Counted from the first letter of the stretch, positions 18,206-27,556 are shown. The stretch: DNA of 64,000 bases from a bacterium (GCA_020350885.1 CP070727.1:449038-513037), one strand, 5' to 3'. The notes: generated by a model not told the origin, from the sequence alone. Numbers and translations are program-made.

Positions 18206-19606
18206 TTAATCCTGACTCAGGGAGAATGTCGAGGCGATCCTCTCGAGTGCCGCCATATTCTTCTGCTCCTGCGCCTGCACGTTCTGTGCATTCGTCGAGA
18301 GCTTGATCGAATAGAGGGTGCCGTCGCGGGCGGTCATCACCCACGTCCAGATCCCACCAGCCAAGATCGCCGCCTTTGGTTTGAACAACCACCTGCCGTA
18401 TATGGCAAGGGCCTCCTGACCACCGACATCGATCCGTCGAGATCCCTCGGCCTTCATCTCATACCCGGTGCTCAAGGCGAGGTAGTGCGCTACCCGGTCA
18501 TGAATATCCTGTACGATAACCTCCGTCCTCGCCGAGGGATTCCACTGCACCTCGACCTCGAACAATCCATCCTCACCTTCGGCCGCCCAGCGCACCCATC
18601 CATGCTTCGTCTCGCCCCCCCCATCGGCAACCGAGAACCCGGACGGGAGATCCAGCGTGAACGGGGGCTTCACGACATCCAAGACTTCCTGCCTGAATAC
18701 GGCGCTGACGTTGAAAGGAAGGATATTCGGCTGAAGGTAATCTACCGCAGCGGGAACGGTGATCGTCCCGACAGCTTCATCGAGCGAGATATTCCTGCGG
18801 ATCGCTTGCACGCAGAGTTCCCTGAGGGTCACTACATATCCTTTCTGAGCATCGAGAGCGTTACTCCGGCATACCTTTCCCTGTCCCGGCACCAGGTACC
18901 TGAGATCCATCCCGTCCAACCGGTCGAGTATACGGAGCCAGTTGTCGAAATCCGCCCCCTGGTCTCCCAGGTTCGGGTGGTATCCATTGCTGAGAATACC
19001 GCCAGTGAAGGCAACACGGTCCCTCGGTACGGTAACGATACAATCACCAGCCGTATGGGCAGGCCCGAAATACTCGAGTACCACAGTGACGCCGCCGAGA
19101 TCGATAGTCAGCATGTCTTCGAATGTGGAATCGGGCAGTACCACGTTGATGTCTTTGAGCTTCCGGAAGGTCTCGGGTTTTCGCTCACGGTAGTACTCCA
19201 TATAGACCGGCGAATACGTTTCCAGGGCGCTTCGGGTCTCGGGGCGTGCGATGATCAGCGCCCCTTCGTTCTTGAAGACCTCGTTACCCCACGTATGATC
19301 CGGGTGGTAGTGTGTGTTGACGAGGTAACGTATCGGAGCATCCGTCACCGATTGGATCACATCCCTGAGCTCGAGGGCCAATGCCGGTGTGTACCGGGAA
19401 TCGATCACGAGTACGCCCTGCTCTCCGACCACGAATCCGGCATTTGCCCCCAGCCCCTCGTCCGTGGTGGCACCTCGTGCGATGTATGCGTAGGTATGAG
19501 GTGAAATCTTCACAAATCCCGTGCGATCGATCTCGACACCCGAACAACCGGCCATAACAAACAGCAAACAAGGAAGCAATCCGTACCGAAGCATTTTCAT
19601 CATCAT
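18206..19606 (-). CDS. Metallo-beta-lactamase-fold lipoprotein
   Basis: 466 residues. The signal peptide ends in FVMAGC-SG, a lipoprotein cleavage site. Residues 30-270 are a metallo-beta-lactamase domain with NTHYHPDH (the HxHxDH zinc motif), FGPAHTAGD (third His) and YLVPGQGKV in place of a final His motif, so the last ligand may differ. The C-terminal 200 residues form a separate domain (PPFTLDLPSGFSVADG...) of a type seen in secreted lipoproteins that handle fatty or hydrophobic ligands; I cannot name it. The family includes quinoprotein-relay and cyclase-like hydrolases. ATG 19606 is chosen because GGGAG precedes it; an in-frame start at 19642 lacks a signal-peptide-like beginning. Confidence 0.8.
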   Translation of the reverse strand: MMMKMLRYGLLPCLLFVMAGCSGVEIDRTGFVKISPHTYAYIARGATTDEGLGANAGFVVGEQGVLVIDSRYTPALALELRDVIQSVTDAPIRYLVNTHYHPDHTWGNEVFKNEGALIIARPETRSALETYSPVYMEYYRERKPETFRKLKDINVVLPDSTFEDMLTIDLGGVTVVLEYFGPAHTAGDCIVTVPRDRVAFTGGILSNGYHPNLGDQGADFDNWLRILDRLDGMDLRYLVPGQGKVCRSNALDAQKGYVVTLRELCVQAIRRNISLDEAVGTITVPAAVDYLQPNILPFNVSAVFRQEVLDVVKPPFTLDLPSGFSVADGGGETKHGWVRWAAEGEDGLFEVEVQWNPSARTEVIVQDIHDRVAHYLALSTGYEMKAEGSRRIDVGGQEALAIYGRWLFKPKAAILAGGIWTWVMTARDGTLYSIKLSTNAQNVQAQEQKNMAALERIASTFSLSQD

Positions 19607-19707
19607 TAAACTCCCACCCTCGGTATTCTCAGTAATTGTCACGCATACATGAGACGACCGGCACCCAACCAGAACGGCACCGGTTCGTTCCCTTCAGTAT
19701 ACGGTAT

Positions 19708-21237
19708 CTACTCGACTTTGAACAGAACAAGTTCCCGTGACCGGTACAGAACGTTGAAACGGTACGCAGCGCCGTCGCCGGCAAATTCCCGCAGCTCCTC
19801 GAGCTGTTCGGCCGTCGCGAGGAAAACCGTATTCGGTTCCCTGCCGATTTCCTCGAGGACCGCTTCCGGTTGTACGTGCGGCGTCCGGAGCGATCTGTTT
19901 CCATAGAAGAGGAGCCTCGCCGCTTGAAATCGCCGAGGCTGACCAAAGTTACCGAGACGGGTTCCCTCGGGAGTGAGTTGTGCCGCCATCAGTGCAATGT
20001 CCTTGATCGGATCGACGGTTGTCCGATGAAATCGTAGGGGTGTTGCAAAGAGTAGGAGCATGAAGAGGCAGAAGACCGCCGTGAGTGTCTGGTTAAGTGT
20101 CCACAACCGGTGCAGGACAACCTCCGGTTCCTTTTCCGTTTTTTTTGAAACAGCGGCTATCCACCTGGCGACCTCCCGTGCTGCGATAATCGCAGCGAGA
20201 GGTAACAGCGGCAGGAACAGGCTTCGCTCACCCGCACTTCCGATCGCCATCGGTACGAGGATCACAACCGAGAAGGCGAGGAGGGTATCGTCCAAGTCGG
20301 TGATATCCCCGTTGCGCTTTCCGGACTTCCGAAAGAAGAGGATACGAACGACTGCGATGACCGTTGGTATCGACCAGGGAAGGTTTCGGACAAAGAGCTC
20401 CCAGAGGGCTACGATGAAGCTCGATACAGCGGCACCGAACGATCGCCCCATCCCCGAAAAGGGTGTCCATAGCTGGTTCCCGGCAAACTCACCCGACCCC
20501 CGAAGCGTCGCCGGTACAAGCCAGGCTACACCGGCTGCCAGTGCACAAACGGTTACGGCGAGAAACTGCGGGCTCTTCCAGAGGTTGCGCCGCTGGCGGT
20601 CGGAGACAAGAGAGAGGAAGCTACCTGGAATCAACAGGAGTGCCCCAGCACCGCCACTCAGGATCCCGCATGCAATCCCCACCGCCCAGAGAGCGAGGCC
20701 GGCACGGCTCTCAGGAAGGAGGAGCCACCCGTAGATGGCCATGGAAATGAAAAATGCGAAGGGAACATGAGGTGTCAGATCCGGTGCATACTTGCCGAAG
20801 AGCGGGCTTGCGGCCAGGATTATCGCGGAGAGGAGGCCCAGAGCTCGGGGCTGCGTTATCCATTCGCATGAAACGCTCCGGCCACCGGGTTTCAACTCCC
20901 CTGCAAGGAAAATGATATAAAAAGTAAGGACCGAGAAGATCACGAAGGGCAGATGCGCCGAGAATTCGTTCGTACCGAATAGTTTTAAAAATACCGCGGT
21001 ACACCACATCGACAAGGGGGGGAGATCGTATAGGGGTGCCCCATCGAAGTGCATCGTCCACCAATCGCCGGTGACGAGTATCTCCCGTGCCACCTCGGCC
21101 CTGACAGCCTCTTCCGTCTGGGGAAGGGTTCCCTCCCAGGTTCCCCACACGGTTATAACGGTGGCGGAAACAAAGAAGAGAAAAACGAGCAGAGGTCCTC
21201 TGCCCTGCTCTCCAGCCATGAAGGGAAGCTCAGCCAC
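19708..21237 (-). CDS. Membrane glycosyltransferase, GT39/ArnT-like
   Basis: About 509 residues with roughly 11 hydrophobic segments. After the first helix comes GTLPQTEEAVRAEVAREILVTGDW, matching the acidic first loop (DE/EE) of dolichyl- and undecaprenyl-phosphate-sugar transferases of the PMT/ArnT superfamily. These use a polyprenyl-phosphate sugar to glycosylate protein or lipid A at the outer face of the inner membrane. The C-terminal 90 residues form a soluble domain. The sequence is too divergent to name a substrate. The start is set at GTG 21237, five bases after GGGAG; ATG 21219 is an alternative. Downstream and upstream genes are unrelated, so it may be a single transcription unit. 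Confidence 0.75.
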   Translation of the reverse strand: MAELPFMAGEQGRGPLLVFLFFVSATVITVWGTWEGTLPQTEEAVRAEVAREILVTGDWWTMHFDGAPLYDLPPLSMWCTAVFLKLFGTNEFSAHLPFVIFSVLTFYIIFLAGELKPGGRSVSCEWITQPRALGLLSAIILAASPLFGKYAPDLTPHVPFAFFISMAIYGWLLLPESRAGLALWAVGIACGILSGGAGALLLIPGSFLSLVSDRQRRNLWKSPQFLAVTVCALAAGVAWLVPATLRGSGEFAGNQLWTPFSGMGRSFGAAVSSFIVALWELFVRNLPWSIPTVIAVVRILFFRKSGKRNGDITDLDDTLLAFSVVILVPMAIGSAGERSLFLPLLPLAAIIAAREVARWIAAVSKKTEKEPEVVLHRLWTLNQTLTAVFCLFMLLLFATPLRFHRTTVDPIKDIALMAAQLTPEGTRLGNFGQPRRFQAARLLFYGNRSLRTPHVQPEAVLEEIGREPNTVFLATAEQLEELREFAGDGAAYRFNVLYRSRELVLFKVE

Positions 21238-21485
21238 ACGGTCTCCCTGCAGATTCAATGGCACGCCCGAAACAACTCACGGCATCGGTGCTCCGGACAC
21301 TCGGCAATAGCGATACAATACAGTATCATCTGCCGGGGGCCATACGATTCACCGGTCATCCACCGGCAGCGGGTCACGCCCCGAGTGGTTCCATTATAAA
21401 CGAGGGGGGAGTTTCGTGCAAAGAAGTAACAGAGGGAGGCGACGGATCGTTAATTGTACGCAAATCAAAATATTACGGGAGAAAC

Positions 21486-21698
21486 TCAGTGGCCGGCGCC
21501 CAGGAACCGCTCGAGCTCGGCGATCGTCTCCGTAACGTCGAGCCCCTTCCCCGAGATGATATCACCCAGCGTTCCCCACACCGGCTCCCCGCACTTCATG
21601 CAAACGATACCCCGGTCCATGAGAAAATTCACCGAACCGGGGTATGCTTCGATAAGCTCTTCAGCGGTCATCCCTGGGTCGAGGAATCCTTTTTTCAA
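21486..21698 (-). CDS. DUF1858 domain protein with CxxC
   Basis: 70 residues, essentially one DUF1858 domain: MTAEELIEAYPGSVNFLMDRG followed by IVCMKCGEPVWGTL. Members often carry a cysteine pair (here Cys33 and Cys36) and are found near thioredoxins and anaerobic redox proteins. The gene is third in the ArsR-thioredoxin cluster, about 75 bases after thioredoxin. A role as a small redox-active or iron-sulfur-linked partner is inferred. Functions of the family are not established. Confidence 0.8.
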   Translation of the reverse strand: MKKGFLDPGMTAEELIEAYPGSVNFLMDRGIVCMKCGEPVWGTLGDIISGKGLDVTETIAELERFLGAGH

Positions 21699-21772
21699 CT
21701 CTTCCTCTCCTCCTGCCGAACCCTTGTGTTCGGATTCCTGCGAGATGAACGCGTCGCGCTGCCGTGCATCGT

Positions 21773-22105
21773 CTAAGAATCGAGGACCTTATCTATGAAT
21801 CCCTTGAGATAGTCCTTGGGAGCGGCTCCTGACATTGAATCGACTTCTTCGCCGCCTTTGAATATCTTGAGTGTCGGAATACCCATGATTCCGTACTTCA
21901 TGGCGATCTCCCGGTTCTCGTCGGTATTGAGCTTGACGAATTTGACCTTACCGGCGTACTCCTTGTCGAGCTCCTCGAGTATGGGAGTGATTATCTTGCA
22001 TGGTCCGCACCACGGCGCCCAAAAGTCGACGACGACTGGGATGTCGGATTCGAGAACCTGATTCTGAAAATCGGTCTCATTCACCTGTACGATACCACCG
22101 CTCAC
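21773..22105 (-). CDS. trxA: Thioredoxin
   Basis: 110 residues, a standard thioredoxin. The active site is FWAPWCGPCK with Cys33 and Cys36, and the cis-proline loop is MGIPTLKIF. It reduces disulfides in cytoplasmic proteins, recycled by thioredoxin reductase (not in this window). It lies 26 bases after the ArsR-type regulator and is probably cotranscribed with it. A good ribosome binding site (AAGGAGGAGAT) ends four bases before the ATG. The genome may have other thioredoxins, so this may be a specialised copy under thiol or metal control. Confidence 0.95.
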   Translation of the reverse strand: MSGGIVQVNETDFQNQVLESDIPVVVDFWAPWCGPCKIITPILEELDKEYAGKVKFVKLNTDENREIAMKYGIMGIPTLKIFKGGEEVDSMSGAAPKDYLKGFIDKVLDS

Positions 22106-22131
22106 TATATCTCCTCCTTACAAGACTATCC

Positions 22132-22443
22132 CTATTGATTACCGATCTTGCCGAGACAGTTAAGCAGCGCCACCAGACTCCTCTCGCGCAGGCTGTAGTA
22201 AGCGTTGTGGGCTACCTTTCTGCACTGAACGATATTGTTCAGCCGGAGTATCTTCAGCTGCTGAGATACAAGTGACTGCTTGAGTCCGCTTCGTTCACAG
22301 AGCTCCGTAACAGTCCACTCTCCGGCGGCTAGAATGTTCACAAGCCTGAGACGTGCCGTATTTGCAAGCGCCTTGAGAATCTCCGAAAGGCGCTCTATAT
22401 CGTCCCGTCTGAGGGGCTCGCCGGCCGAGCCGGAACAACTCAT
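22132..22443 (-). CDS. ArsR-family winged-helix repressor
   Basis: 103 residues. The winged helix is visible as LSEILKALANTARLRLVNIL, then the recognition helix TELCERSGLKQSLVSQQLKIL and the wing around IVQCRKVAHNAYYSL. Cysteines 49 (in ELCER) and 74 could sense metal or oxidised sulfur, but the pattern is not the classical ELCVC arsenic site. The true start is 22443: AAGAAGGA lies five bases upstream, whereas the in-frame ATG at 22464 sits inside the promoter, only six bases past the -10. First gene of a regulator-thioredoxin-DUF1858 operon, so it probably represses the operon and responds to redox or sulfur signals. Confidence 0.85.
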   Translation of the reverse strand: MSCSGSAGEPLRRDDIERLSEILKALANTARLRLVNILAAGEWTVTELCERSGLKQSLVSQQLKILRLNNIVQCRKVAHNAYYSLRERSLVALLNCLGKIGNQ

Positions 22444-22470
22444 TGCATCCTTCTTCTTGGTCATCTCGAT

Positions 22471-22501
22471 ATTATAATATATTAATATAGAAATTTGTCA
22501 A
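22471..22501 (-). promoter_or_regulatory. Promoter and probable ArsR operator
   Basis: Read on the minus strand: TTGACA (22501-22496), a 19-base spacer, then TATAAT (22476-22471). The spacer contains the perfect palindrome ATATTAATAT (22479-22488), followed by a second ATA/TAT array. AT-rich ATA-N-TAT dyads overlapping the -10 are the usual ArsR-type operators, so autorepression is likely. The -10 is too close to the ATG at 22464 for that to be the start. Confidence 0.65.
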
Positions 22502-22552
22502 GGGGTTTTATGTGCCCGTGTGTGCCTGGGGAGGTGAAAAAGCCCGGATTCA

Positions 22553-22731
22553 GGGTGGTGCGGCAGGCCTGTTTCTCTACGTCAGGGTGGTGTGGCGGAC
22601 GACTCCTCCATTCCAAGGCACTGCGACAGGCTGTTTCGCTACTAATGGGCGGTATGGCATGCTGTTCCCTCATCCGGGACGGCACAGGCGTCCCCCAATC
22701 CGGGCGGCATAGCGGGCCGTGCCCCCTATCT
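22553..22731. repeat. Degenerate tandem repeat, about six units of 26-32 bp
   Basis: Each unit begins with GGs, carries a GGCA/GGCAGGC core and ends in a C/T-rich tract. Examples are GGTATGGCATGCTGTTCCCT, ACGGCACAGGCGTCCCCCAA and CGGCATAGCGGGCCGTGCCC. Units 1 and 2 share CAGGGTGGTGyGGCrG. The copies have diverged strongly. Open frames through it on both strands have no family features, so I treat it as noncoding. Confidence 0.45.
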
Positions 22732-22856
22732 GCTTGACACACCATCGGCAAATCCATACAGTCAATGCAGTGATTGCCTGTATTGGCCATCACAGCGGCT
22801 TACGTGATCACGATTCTCTCTGTCCTTTCGGGTTGTGAGCGAAGGAGGTCGGGGCA

Positions 22857-23756
22857 ATGTTAAATGGTCTATATGTTGCGCTGGTTACACCATTTACGGA
22901 GAACGGAGGGCTCAACGAGAATAAGCTCAGGGAGCTGGTGCGATTCCACATCGATGCCGGAACCGACGGACTCGTTCCTTGTGCCACCACCAGTGAGAAT
23001 CCAACATATACCTGGGAGGAACATTTCCGCATAATCGAGATCGTCGTGCAGGAGGCCGCCGGGAACCTCAAGGTCATCGCCGGCTGTGGGACGAATTCGA
23101 CCACCCGTTCCATCGACAATATCAAGAAGGCCCGAGATCTCGGTGCAAACGGCGCCATGGTGGTAACGCCGTATTACAACAAACCCACGCAGGAAGGGCT
23201 CTACGCCCACTTCATGAAACTCGCCGACGAGGGCGACCTGCCGCTCATGCTCTACAACGTGCCGGGGCGAACAGGTGTAAACATGAAGCCGTCAACCGTC
23301 GCCAGACTCGCCAGCCACGAGAGGGTCGTGGCGGTCAAGGAGGCGAGCGGCTCCATCGAGCAGATGGCCGAGGTCTTCATGCTCTGTGGGGAAGATATCG
23401 ATCTCCTCTCGGGGGACGATACCATCACCTTCCCACTCCTATCTATCGGGGGGAGGGGTGTGGTGAGTGTGGTGGGCAACATCGTACCGAAGGATGTTCT
23501 TTCTATGATCGCCGCTTTCAACAAGGGCGATATGGCGGGGGCACGAACCTGGCACTACAAGCTCCTGCCGCTTTCCCAGGCGATGTTCATCGAGACAAAC
23601 CCGATGCCGGTCAAGGAAGCGATGAACATGCTCGGTATGGAGGTCGGGGATGTGAGACTGCCACTCGTGCGGATGCTCCCCGAGAACCGGACCAAGCTTC
23701 GTGATGCCCTCTCGGCCTACGGTCTTATAAAGGAAACAGATCCGGTAAACGTCTAG
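22857..23756 (+). CDS. dapA: 4-hydroxy-tetrahydrodipicolinate synthase
   Basis: 299 residues. It condenses pyruvate with aspartate semialdehyde in the diaminopimelate/lysine pathway. The Schiff-base Lys161 lies in VVAVKEASG, Tyr133 in LYNVPGRTG, Arg138 in the same motif, and Thr44-Thr45 in CATTSENPT, all at the positions of the E. coli enzyme. The usual GTTGES loop reads ATTSEN, so the glycine after the threonine pair is Ser; this is a minor variant. The start is preceded by AAGGAGGTCGGGGCA. The dapB gene follows 89 bases downstream, so the two probably form an operon. Confidence 0.95.
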   Translation: MLNGLYVALVTPFTENGGLNENKLRELVRFHIDAGTDGLVPCATTSENPTYTWEEHFRIIEIVVQEAAGNLKVIAGCGTNSTTRSIDNIKKARDLGANGAMVVTPYYNKPTQEGLYAHFMKLADEGDLPLMLYNVPGRTGVNMKPSTVARLASHERVVAVKEASGSIEQMAEVFMLCGEDIDLLSGDDTITFPLLSIGGRGVVSVVGNIVPKDVLSMIAAFNKGDMAGARTWHYKLLPLSQAMFIETNPMPVKEAMNMLGMEVGDVRLPLVRMLPENRTKLRDALSAYGLIKETDPVNV

Positions 23757-23845
23757 CCAAGTACGCGCTGCGTTACCCATTCACCGGCGATATCCAGGAC
23801 GGTGGATTGCATAGTGGCTCTGTATTCTTACAGGTAGGTGAGAAG

Positions 23846-24613
23846 ATGATCCGTGTCATTGTTAATGGTGCCTGCGGGAGGATGGGTGGTGCGGTGATCG
23901 AGGAGATCGCCCTCGACGAGGATCTGGAGCTCGTGGGAGCCATTGAGGCCCCCGGCCACCCGCGTCTCGAGGAAACGGTGTATGGAGTCACCGTGACCGA
24001 TGCACCGAAGACAGTGCTCGAACAGGGCGATGTCGTCGTCGATTTCACAAATCCCGAGGCCTCGCTCGCTCTCATCAGCGACTGCGCAGACGCCGGCAGG
24101 ACGGCGGTCATCGGTACGACGGGATTCACTTCCGAGCAGCTCGAAACGGCGTGCAGCCACGCCGCACGGATTCCCCTTCTCATAAGTCCCAATATGTCTC
24201 TCGGCGTCAACCTCATCTTCAAGCTCGTCGGTGATGCAGCGGCTGCGTTACCCGATTTCGACGCCGAGGTTCTCGAGATCCATCACAACCGGAAGAAGGA
24301 CTCGCCGAGCGGTACGGCGGCGCGCATCGCAGAGGTTCTCGCCTCCGTGCGCCCCGACACCGCCGTCATGCACGGACGGCGGGGGATCGTAGGCCCGCGA
24401 AAACCTCACGAGATCGGGATGCATTCGCTGCGCGGGGGGGATGTCGTGGGGGAACACACGGTCGTCTTCGCCGGTGAGGGGGAGCGCGTGGAGCTCACGC
24501 ACCGGGCCCACTCACGCCGCACCTTCGCGCGGGGCACCATCCGTGCGATCCACTACATCAACGGGAAGAAGCCCGGACTCTACACGATGAACGACGTGCT
24601 CGGGCTGCGGTGA
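23846..24613 (+). CDS. dapB: 4-hydroxy-tetrahydrodipicolinate reductase
   Basis: 255 residues. It reduces the DapA product with NAD(P)H towards diaminopimelate for peptidoglycan and lysine. The N-terminal nucleotide-binding motif is VNGACGRMGG, with DFTNPEA and GTTGF further on, and the catalytic loop is EIHHNRKKDSPSGTA (His146, His147, Lys151). The C-terminal part returns to the nucleotide fold (THRAHSRRTFARGTIRA). ATG 23846 is chosen because GTAGGTGAG precedes it and the protein begins directly with the Rossmann strand; an upstream in-frame start at 23807 would add 13 atypical residues. Confidence 0.95.
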   Translation: MIRVIVNGACGRMGGAVIEEIALDEDLELVGAIEAPGHPRLEETVYGVTVTDAPKTVLEQGDVVVDFTNPEASLALISDCADAGRTAVIGTTGFTSEQLETACSHAARIPLLISPNMSLGVNLIFKLVGDAAAALPDFDAEVLEIHHNRKKDSPSGTAARIAEVLASVRPDTAVMHGRRGIVGPRKPHEIGMHSLRGGDVVGEHTVVFAGEGERVELTHRAHSRRTFARGTIRAIHYINGKKPGLYTMNDVLGLR

Positions 24614-24620
24614 AGGCCGA

Positions 24621-24755
24621 GTGCTCCTCGATGGCAACAGGGAGAAAGAGACACACAAGGAGATCTGGAACGGGACGAATGATCGAGGAAGTAGGGTGGG
24701 ATCAGGCGTCTACTACTATCACATCGTCGCGGGCAAGAAGGTAATCACGAAGTAA
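24621..24755 (+). pseudogene. Orphan C-terminal stub of a secretion tail
   Basis: The frame beginning at GTG 24621 reads VLLDGNREKETHKEIWNGTN, then DRGSRVGSGVYYYHIVAGKK and VITK, stop. This matches the last 45 residues of the FlgD-like tail (EIWNGTNxxGxxVxSGVYFYRL...). It starts only eight bases after the dapB stop and has no signal peptide or upstream body. It is the 3' remnant of a secreted-protein gene that was replaced or deleted when dapB came to lie here. Directly downstream begins another surface-protein gene. Confidence 0.75.
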
Positions 24756-24793
24756 CTGGTCATGTTGAAGTGCGAAGACAAAGGAGAGAGACG

Positions 24794-27556
24794 ATGAAAC
24801 GAGCTGTGATGGTCACCGCGTTGCTGGCGGCCTGACTGGCGTTTGCGGCAAGCGCCGATATTCCGCAAACGCTGAATTACCAGGGCGTGCTCACCGACGT
24901 GAGCGGTGACGCCGTACCGGACGGGAGCTACAGCATCACATTCAATATTTATGATCAGGAAGTTGGTGGTACGGCTCTCTGGACGGAAACGAACACGGTG
25001 CAGGTAACCAAGGGGATATTCAACGTTGTGCTCGGCACCCTGGATACACTTGACATTGCGTTCGACGAACCGTACTGGATGGGCATGTCGGTCGAGGGGG
25101 AAGCGGAGCTCACACCGAGAGTGGAGCTCACCGCATCCGCCTACAGCTTTAATTCACGGAGTGTAACCGGAACCGACAATGTCTTCCCACCCTCCGGCAA
25201 TGTCGGGATAGGCACGATAGCGCCCAATAGACCGCTCACCATCACCGGACCCTCTGATGTACAGGTGGGACTGCAGTTCAATGGTAACAATAGCAGTTAC
25301 AGCAGCATATATGTGAATTCGAATGTCGGCTTTGCCAGGCCCGGTTTCGGATACGTTCGCGGCGGGCTCAAGGCCCACACCTTTCTCGACGTGGGCGACA
25401 ACTGGGTACTCCGTGTGGGTTCAACGAACGCACTTTCGGTTTTGCCGAGCGGCAATGTAGGGATAGGTGTTGCTGGACCGACCGAGATACTCTCGCTCGA
25501 TGGAGCTATTAATGTCGGGGGCGCTGCCGGGACAACCGCCGGTACGATACAGTGGACGGGCTCGGACTTCGAAGGGTACAACGGGAGCACCTGGCAGTCC
25601 CTGACCGGCGGGGCGGGCGGCAGCCTTCCTGTTGGCACGTCGGGCCAGACACTGCGGCACGACGGTGCGAGCTGGGCGGCGACGAGCGCCCTCATTAACA
25701 ACGGCACGGACATCGGTATCGGAACAGCGAGTCCCGTTTCGAATCTGCATATATATGAGAATGTTGACGGGTGGATGGGCATTCGAATCCAAAATCCGAA
25801 CACAGGGAGCGGTTCAGCCGAGTCCATTGATTTTGTGGATGAGAATGGCGGATTAGCGGGAATACGTATATACGACGATGATAATCCCACCTATGGCGCT
25901 CATATGGCTATATTCAACAACAGGCCATCTGGAGTCATAAATCTAAGAACCGGCGGGGTCAACAGGGTGCTGCTGACGGAAGACGGTAACCTCGCGGTCG
26001 GCCTCAACAACCCGGTCGAGAGACTCGATGTCAATGGAGGCATCAGGGTGGGAAGCGCAGCAGGAACCAACTCGGGCACGATACAGTGGACCGGCACCGA
26101 CTTCGAAGGGTACGACGGGAGTAGCTGGAAGTCCCTGACGGGAAGCGGGCCCCCCGCCGGCACGCAGGGACAGACGCTCCGCCACAACGGGACCGACTGG
26201 ATCGCAACAAGCAACCTCTACAACAACGGAACAGCGATCGGGCTCGGAACGGTGGGCCCCCAGTGGAACCTGCACGTATATAAAAATGCAAATAATGCCA
26301 TCGGTATCGGTATACAGAATCCGAACGCCGGAAACACCGCTGCCGAGTATCTCAGTTTCAGAGGTTCGAGCGGCGATATCGCCGCGTTGGCAGCCTTCGG
26401 ATCCGGTCATATCGCTTACCCCAACGAGATGCACCTCTTCAACAACCGGCCAGGCGGCCTTCTCAGCCTCATGTCGGGAAGCTCCAGCATAACGATACTC
26501 GAAAGCGGCGGTATCGGTGTGAACAAGAAGAATCCCGCCACCACGCTCGACGTGGCCGGTTCGATCAGAGCAGAGGATACTCTCTTTGCACCCGTCGCCG
26601 ATATATCGAGCTATGATGCCTCCGGGAGACTGCGCCTATTGAGAAGTGGAATGTCAGGTGGCTCGGTCGCACTCGATGCACAGGCCATAACCGATGGTGC
26701 GATAGTGAGACTGTATGACGAAGGGGGAGGACTTACGCATTACATCGATGCGGACGGGGACGGTGAGGGTGGATATTTCGCCGTCATGCGCGATGATGCC
26801 GGAAATTCCGGACTTATTGTCGACGGCAACAGGAATGGAACACTCAGTGGCTTCTTGGGAGTATGGGGCCCGAGTAGGTCCGCCGCCCTCGATATGAGCA
26901 ACAGCGGCAACAATTGCGTTGTGCTCCCCGCTGATGCGATTTCCGCATCCGAGATCCAGAACGAGGCCGGCGGAGGAGGCGCCAACAGCTTGGACGCGTC
27001 CGGTATCGCCTTGACACCGGCAGTATATGACGTCCTCGCGAGCAGAAGCATCACCGTCTCGACGGCGGGCTATGTGCTCGTCACCTCGGCATGCCAGCTG
27101 ACGATCGACCATGCGAGTGGAGCAATGACCTATGCTGATGTCGGCGTCTCGGATGTCAACAATGCCTTTGTAACTTCAACAGACATGACGGCAGCCATTG
27201 CGGATGCGGCGCCGACCGGAAGGTATATCATTCCCGCATCCTCAACGGCCCTTTTCACCGTATCCGCCGGTACCCACACATTCTACATGCTTGGCCGCGG
27301 CGGAGCCGGTACGGTGACCGCGTACGATGTGAACCTTGCGGCCGTCTTCATACCGACCGCATACGGCACGGTGAGCCCGACGCTGACGAGCGCGTCCGAT
27401 GGAATCGAGGAAGGCACCACCCGCGCGATGTCCTCTTCCGATATCGCGGCCGAGCGGTCGGAATCGATCGCCATCAACCAGGCGCGGATCGAGCGCGAGC
27501 TTTTGGAAATGAAGGCGAAGATAGAGGAGCTCGAGAAGGAGCTGCAAAACAAGTAG
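24794..27556 (+). CDS. Large repeat-rich surface protein with in-frame stop in signal peptide
   Basis: From ATG 24794 (ribosome binding site AAGGAGAG) the frame reads MKRAVMVTALLAA, then TGA (24833-24835), then LAFAASADIPQTLNYQGVLTD and 900 further residues without interruption. A nonsense change in the signal peptide, or a sequencing error, is the simplest reading. The mature part begins with a beta-sandwich domain (SYSITFNIYDQEVGGTALWTE), followed by repeats of GNVGIGTxxP...LxVxG and two long copies of GTIQWTGxDFEGYxGSxWxSLTG with QTLRHxGxxWxATS. It closes with a C1q-like region and a coiled coil (ARIERELLEMKAKIEELEKE). The layout resembles phage tail-fibre-like cell-surface proteins of FCB bacteria. 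It has no secretion tail of the kind seen in its neighbours. Confidence 0.7.

Noticed and set aside
22482-22793. Cys-rich open frames on both strands in the gap before dapA
   Set aside because: They run through the degenerate repeat array, so the cysteine pattern follows from the repeats rather than from a protein family.
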